Shown here in pieces: positions 22,290-23,914 of a DNA stretch of 23,914 nucleotides (position 1 is its first letter; every line of letters starts with the position of its first letter). The notes beneath the pieces were generated by a model. That model worked only from the letters and a program-made list of their open reading frames with translations, was not told where the DNA came from and made no database searches. The stretch covers positions 1-23,914 of the IMG/VR virus record IMGVR_UViG_3300003690_000398; one strand, written 5' to 3'. Both the position numbers and the translations under genes were made by a program. This stretch comes from a virus.

Positions 22290-23641
22290 TGGCAAAAGAT
22301 AAATACAAGAAACTACCGGAAGACCCGCTATCTACAGATATGCAGCGCCAACAAAGTCGTAACTATCTTGGGCTATCCCCCGGTAGGCACGGTATCTGGG
22401 GCAATCCCTCTGTCCCGGTAAACTGGGATGAGATCTCTGAGCCTATGACAAACCTTAGCTATGATATGATGATGGGTGGTGGAATAACAAACCTATCATT
22501 ACCCGGAGTTCTGGAGGGTAAGTGGTGGCATGGTGCTAGTGGTACTGAATTAGCTCCCTCGTTATCATTTAGGGTTTCACCATCTACTGGGTTCTATTAT
22601 AGACCACCAACAAGTAATTCTATCTGTCTAACTATTGACGGAGAGAACAAGGTTTGTTGGGATACAGATAATCAGCAGATGGTTGACGACTATGACTTGT
22701 TCTGGTCCAGTAGCACTGGTGGTGGTATAGGTAGGACAGATGGGGCACAGTGTCCATCTAGAGTATACGCAGGATTAACAGGGGTTGATACCTCAGGTGA
22801 GCTACGTTGGGGATCTACGGTATCCCCCCTTGCTTGGGCACAACACTCTAGGTTAATACACACGAACGCTACCCAGAGGACCTATACATTTCAGGACGCT
22901 AGTGGAACTATGTACCAAACTGGCGGTCTGGATGTAGCTATAGCAGACGGTGGTACCAACGCATCTACACAGACAGAAGGGTTTGATAACCTAGCTCCCA
23001 CTACTACAGAGGGGGATCTAATTATCCATGATGGTTCAGATAATGTAAGGCTAGGTATAGGAGCATCAAACCAGCATCTAATATCTAATGGTACTACGGC
23101 AACATGGGGGGATTATGCACCACCAGAATCTCCGATTAAATTAAGTTATAAACTCTTAGACCAGACTTATACTAATGTTCACCCTGTCTTTGTAAATGAT
23201 AACCACTTAGTTTTAGAGAACCTAGTTGCGGGACAACACTACTGCGGGAAACTTATTGTGTGGTATAAGGATGACACCGTTGTAACACCACAATGTATTT
23301 ATACAATAACTGCTGATTCCTCAGCGGTATCACTCGCTTACTGTGCATTTGGTGTTACCTCAGCGTTTGGGTCTATGGTAGTTTCCGGTGGTACTCTAGG
23401 GCTGGACTCTACATTTAAGCTTTACGACGAAACTGGTACAGGGTTTGTAAACTTGGCTATTTCTAACCAGTTCCACGGTGTCCCTAATACTGGTACGGTA
23501 ACTGAGTTTCACTTCTCCTTTCAGCTACTAGATGCGTCTGCTAACGGTGATATAGAGTTTGCGTTTGCTATATCTGGTGACCCGTCCCCTAGCGCAAGAA
23601 TAATGGCGGGTTCTTATGTTGAATATAGGAAGGTAACCTGA
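22289..23641 (+). CDS. Tail fibre/receptor-binding protein
   Basis: 450 residues from a GTG that overlaps the previous stop, with GAGG five bases upstream. Residues about 90-130 (FRVSPSTGFYYRP, then SICLTIDGENKVCWD) are the TGxYRP-type beta module common in the shafts of phage fibres. DVAIADGGTNASTQTEGFDN near 220 is the GGT(G/N)AST collar motif, followed by GDLIIHDGSDNVRLGIGAS and QHLISNGTTATWGDY. The last 160 residues are beta-rich and unique, as expected for a receptor-binding tip. The N-terminus would attach to the tail. The place after the gp16-like gene corresponds to T7 gp17. Host receptor unknown. Confidence 0.75.
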   Translation: MAKDKYKKLPEDPLSTDMQRQQSRNYLGLSPGRHGIWGNPSVPVNWDEISEPMTNLSYDMMMGGGITNLSLPGVLEGKWWHGASGTELAPSLSFRVSPSTGFYYRPPTSNSICLTIDGENKVCWDTDNQQMVDDYDLFWSSSTGGGIGRTDGAQCPSRVYAGLTGVDTSGELRWGSTVSPLAWAQHSRLIHTNATQRTYTFQDASGTMYQTGGLDVAIADGGTNASTQTEGFDNLAPTTTEGDLIIHDGSDNVRLGIGASNQHLISNGTTATWGDYAPPESPIKLSYKLLDQTYTNVHPVFVNDNHLVLENLVAGQHYCGKLIVWYKDDTVVTPQCIYTITADSSAVSLAYCAFGVTSAFGSMVVSGGTLGLDSTFKLYDETGTGFVNLAISNQFHGVPNTGTVTEFHFSFQLLDASANGDIEFAFAISGDPSPSARIMAGSYVEYRKVT

Positions 23642-23647
23642 TATAAT
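23619..23647 (+). promoter_or_regulatory. Promoter before the holin-like gene
   Basis: TTGAAT (23619-23624; TTGA matches), a 17-base spacer and a perfect TATAAT (23642-23647). Transcription from about 23654 would give a very short leader containing GAGGAT before the ATG at 23665. It would allow separate late control of the small membrane protein. Confidence 0.5.
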
Positions 23648-23664
23648 TATATAGTGAGGATCCT

Positions 23665-23898
23665 ATGCCTGATGAGAATAACAAGACCAAGTGGTATGTA
23701 AAGACTATACTGGGTATATTGTTTACTGGGCTAGCTGCGATATGCAGTGTACTATGGACAGACAGGATGGTTATGGAGACTAGGCTTAGAAGTGTAGAGG
23801 TCAAGGTGGGCAGACAGGATTCATTTCAGTCCGAGGTATTACGACGACTGGAAAGAATCGAGAGAAAACTAGACACAGCAGCAGGAGTAGGTAAGTGA
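23665..23898 (+). CDS. Small membrane protein with coiled coil, possible holin or spanin-like
   Basis: 77 residues. A short charged N-terminus, one hydrophobic span at residues about 14-31 (TILGILFTGLAAICSVLW), then a helical charged tail with heptad-like leucines and arginines (TRLRSVEVKVGRQDSFQSEV, then LRRLERIERKLDTAA), probably a coiled coil. This form fits some phage holins (XhlA-like) and small membrane proteins, and the position right after the tail fibre is where T7 keeps its holin (gp17.5). No signal cleavage or lipobox is seen. Holin versus spanin or another membrane protein cannot be decided here. Confidence 0.55.
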   Translation: MPDENNKTKWYVKTILGILFTGLAAICSVLWTDRMVMETRLRSVEVKVGRQDSFQSEVLRRLERIERKLDTAAGVGK

Positions 23899-23914
23899 AA
23901 AACTATCATTGGTT
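23895..23914 (+). CDS. Possible start of the next gene, cut by the window edge
   Basis: A GTG at 23895 overlaps the stop of the holin-like gene (GTGA) and opens the frame MKNYHW before the window ends. The four-base overlap is the coupling style used elsewhere in the window. An endolysin would be expected here in many phages, but six codons show nothing about function. There is only a weak GTAGG-like ribosome site upstream. Confidence 0.35.

Overview
The window looks like a stretch of a tailed, short-tailed (podovirus-like) phage genome, probably infecting a Gram-negative or other bacterium that uses ordinary Shine-Dalgarno sites and sigma-70-type promoters. The reasons are: every convincing gene is on the + strand; genes are packed head to tail with many TAATG/ATGA overlaps and AGGAGG-like ribosome sites; and the order is packaging, portal, scaffold, capsid, adaptor, tail beta-propeller, internal/ejection proteins, tail fibre, small membrane protein. 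No tail-tube, tape-measure or sheath gene, integrase, tRNA or CRISPR array is seen.

Layout. 1-141: intergenic with a possible promoter. 142-1730: a trypsin-like lipoprotein protease, a zinc-ribbon protein, a membrane-anchored small protein and a probable small terminase. 1708-3129: large terminase, broken into three reading-frame pieces. 3133-3376: broken FmdB-like zinc-ribbon gene. 3380-5167: portal. 5178-7102: four small or low-complexity proteins. 7020-7166: a consensus-like promoter and a hairpin followed by a T run. 7167-9363: scaffold, major capsid protein and a broken capsid-associated gene, followed by a hairpin. 9422-12173: small beta protein, head-tail adaptor, beta-propeller tail protein. 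12175-13646: disordered or basic small proteins, including a 35-residue poly-lysine peptide. 13649-22289: an ejection cassette whose order and sizes resemble T7 gp14, gp15 and gp16 (210, 799 and 1688 aa). 22289-23898: tail fibre and a holin-like membrane protein; another gene seems to start at the right edge.

The most interesting content. First, the 1688-residue gp16-position protein carries an embedded domain (about residues 1128-1270) with the motif set of polyvalent-protein ADP-ribosyltransferases, which suggests an effector delivered with the DNA. Second, four genes (terminase at two places, the FmdB-like gene and a capsid-associated gene) look as if internal segments are missing with a frame change; in the terminase the missing parts are where the P-loop and a nuclease aspartate should be. 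That points either to a defective phage or to a systematic assembly error, and the raw sequence cannot tell which. Third, promoters of the form TTGACA-17-TATA recur inside coding sequences.

All functional names rest on motif recognition and gene order by eye; no database search was run.
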